A stretch of DNA of 64,000 bases, from contig MU008158.1 of the NCBI GenBank assembly GCA_010909165.1, positions 2,629,478-2,693,477 on the forward strand, in the 5' to 3' direction. This stretch comes from Anthoceros angustus (Eukaryota; Streptophyta; Anthocerotopsida; Anthocerotales; Anthocerotaceae). The notes beneath the pieces were generated by a model. It was not told the DNA's origin and searched no databases. It worked only from the letters and a program-made list of their open reading frames with translations. The position numbers and the translations under genes were made by a program. This document shows positions 62,588 through 64,000 of the stretch, piece after piece; positions within the stretch are counted from its first letter, which is position 1, and every line of letters begins with the position of its first letter.

Positions 62588-64000
62588 CTAGCATTCCTTC
62601 GGCGGCGGCTTGATTGATGGAGGTTGATGTAACACTCCTCAATCAATTCCAAATTGGTGTAGGCCCATTGGCGGCCATACACCCATCCTGTGGATGTTCT
62701 CCTCCTCCGCCTTGAAATCAACCAAATCTCGGGGTTGGCTGACAAAGCAAGTGAATTGGGGCATCACAAGTTCACCTCCCACGGCGGCGCGCCCTCTTTC
62801 TTTCTTCCTTTCCTCTCGCGAGGAGCCCTTGCAGGCGGCTCCTTCCCTTTTCCAGCTCGAGGCATGGCACCTTCCTTACTCCTGCTCTAGCAAGAGGATT
62901 ACTTCCCAATTTCAGCGTTGTGTGCTCCAAACTTCCTCAACTCCTTTTCTTCGGTGACTCCGACACAGCACAAACACGTTAGCCACTGTCTTGAGCCTCC
63001 AGGCTGCTGCTTCTCCTTGATTTCTTCTCCAGGCCGGCAGGTGTCGATTTTCCTCCTTCTACTCTCTTTTCCCACCTTGCTTCCGGTGCTCAACTCCGCT
63101 CTGCGGTGGCTCCTTCAATGTGTCTCTTTTCCGGTTGAAGAGCTTCTTGGTGCCACGGCGTCTTCTTGCGCCTCCTCTTTCTTTTCCCGCTGGTCTTCTC
63201 CTTTCCTTGCCGCCTTCCTCTCGTGGGTGTGCAGCGGCATGGCGCTTCTCCTTCGCTTCTTTGCGCTCCGCTCCGGTCTCGATCTCTTGGGGCGAGTTCT
63301 TAGCTCGAAGGAAGTTACGCCCCAAAGCGCACTTTGCCCTTTGGATGGCGCCACACGGCCACACAACCCTAGATTTGTCATCATTCCAAAATCCTAATCT
63401 ATCTATAATACCTATTTTCCTACTCTAATTAATCTCACTAATATATTTATCCTATTGATGAGCATATATAGTGGATATCCCCTATTCTAATTTCCTTTTT
63501 GCGAGATTCGTCGACCTACCACGGTGATGCCTTGACCTACTGGTAGTGTGGCTCGGCGTGATACTGACCTACCGCCCTTGCCTTCTTCTCTCGGCCATTT
63601 CGACCCGTTTCTTTCCTCACGGGATATCCTTTTGCCTTCCTAATATCCTACAACTCCAGCTTCGATTCTTGAGAAAATTTCTGGCATGCTCCTCTTCAAT
63701 CGTTCCAAAAAAAATCAAACTTGTTTCTTGAACTCTTTTGGGTGGTTGCCCAAACTTTTCGTTCCACATTGCTGCGGTGGAGATCGTCTGAGTCATGGCA
63801 AACACGAGCCATCCACCGTCGTGGTACGGAAAAGCGAGTTTACGCGAAAATATTGCGAGATGCATATAGCGGGCGCAAATGTTCACTCAAGTATTTTGGT
63901 AGCATGGTGGTATTCGACCACTTCCATATCGGGAGGTTCATATCGCCGTCGGTCGGTGGCGAGGATCATCGGCGCTTCATCCTCCTTTGGTTGTCCGGTG
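62588..64000. other. Broken minus-strand frames at the window edge
   Basis: Minus-strand frames (63384-63059, 63093-62899) are rich in Arg, Lys and Glu, like the rest of the retroelement region. Between 63400 and 63500 a short AT-rich stretch interrupts them. ACCTACC occurs at 63514 and 63567. No host gene is recognised. Confidence 0.4.

Overview
This window looks like nuclear DNA of a land plant. It carries a plant-type TOM20, a bifunctional DHFR-thymidylate synthase, a UDP-rhamnose/galactose-type Golgi transporter, a TERMINAL EAR1-like Mei2 protein and an At2g33490-type protein. All are split by GT-AG introns that are mostly 70-150 bp long. Such compact introns together with a retroelement-rich second half fit a seed-free plant (lycophyte or bryophyte) better than a typical angiosperm. 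That placement is inference; no species can be named from the sequence alone.

Layout. 1-1858: no recognisable gene. 1859-24784: a compact gene island with seven genes: At2g33490-like (+), WDR89-like (-), TOM20 (+), URGT-type transporter (+), multiple inositol-polyphosphate phosphatase (-), TEL/Mei2-like (+) and DHFR-TS (-). Exon chains could be rebuilt to the base, with consistent phase and no internal stop, for six of these; WDR89-like is damaged by an internal 1.25-kb tandem duplication. 24785-37968: gene-poor. It holds a possible decayed copia gag fragment (25.6-26.4 kb) and a GC-rich, CTCC-rich region (28.7-34.6 kb) built of nested tandem duplications, with charged coding-like frames on the minus strand. 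37969-44017: a complete but decayed Ty1/copia element with two LTRs, PBS, PPT, gag, integrase, RT and RNase H remnants. 44018-52373: mostly unrecognised decayed sequence, with a DUF7869-like transposon-type remnant at 45.3-46.5 kb. 52374-62300: a second LTR-type retroelement cluster on the minus strand. It has two direct repeats of more than 3 kb flanking an internal region with a zinc-knuckle Gag and a tRNA-Asp-like primer binding site, but no visible pol. 62300-64000: broken minus-strand ORFs of the same flavour.

The host genes are housekeeping or developmental functions (mitochondrial import, Golgi nucleotide-sugar transport, phytate hydrolysis, folate/dTMP synthesis, meristem RNA-binding protein) and do not form one pathway. 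I found no clear new biological system. The most notable structures are the internal duplication of WDR89, the tandem copy of the TOM20 3' end, a 13-bp inverted repeat bounding a flipped block in one retroelement copy, an excess of ACCTACC (MYB AC-type) motifs in that retroelement, and the striking indel-rather-than-substitution divergence between nearly all repeat copies, which may point to assembly or read error.
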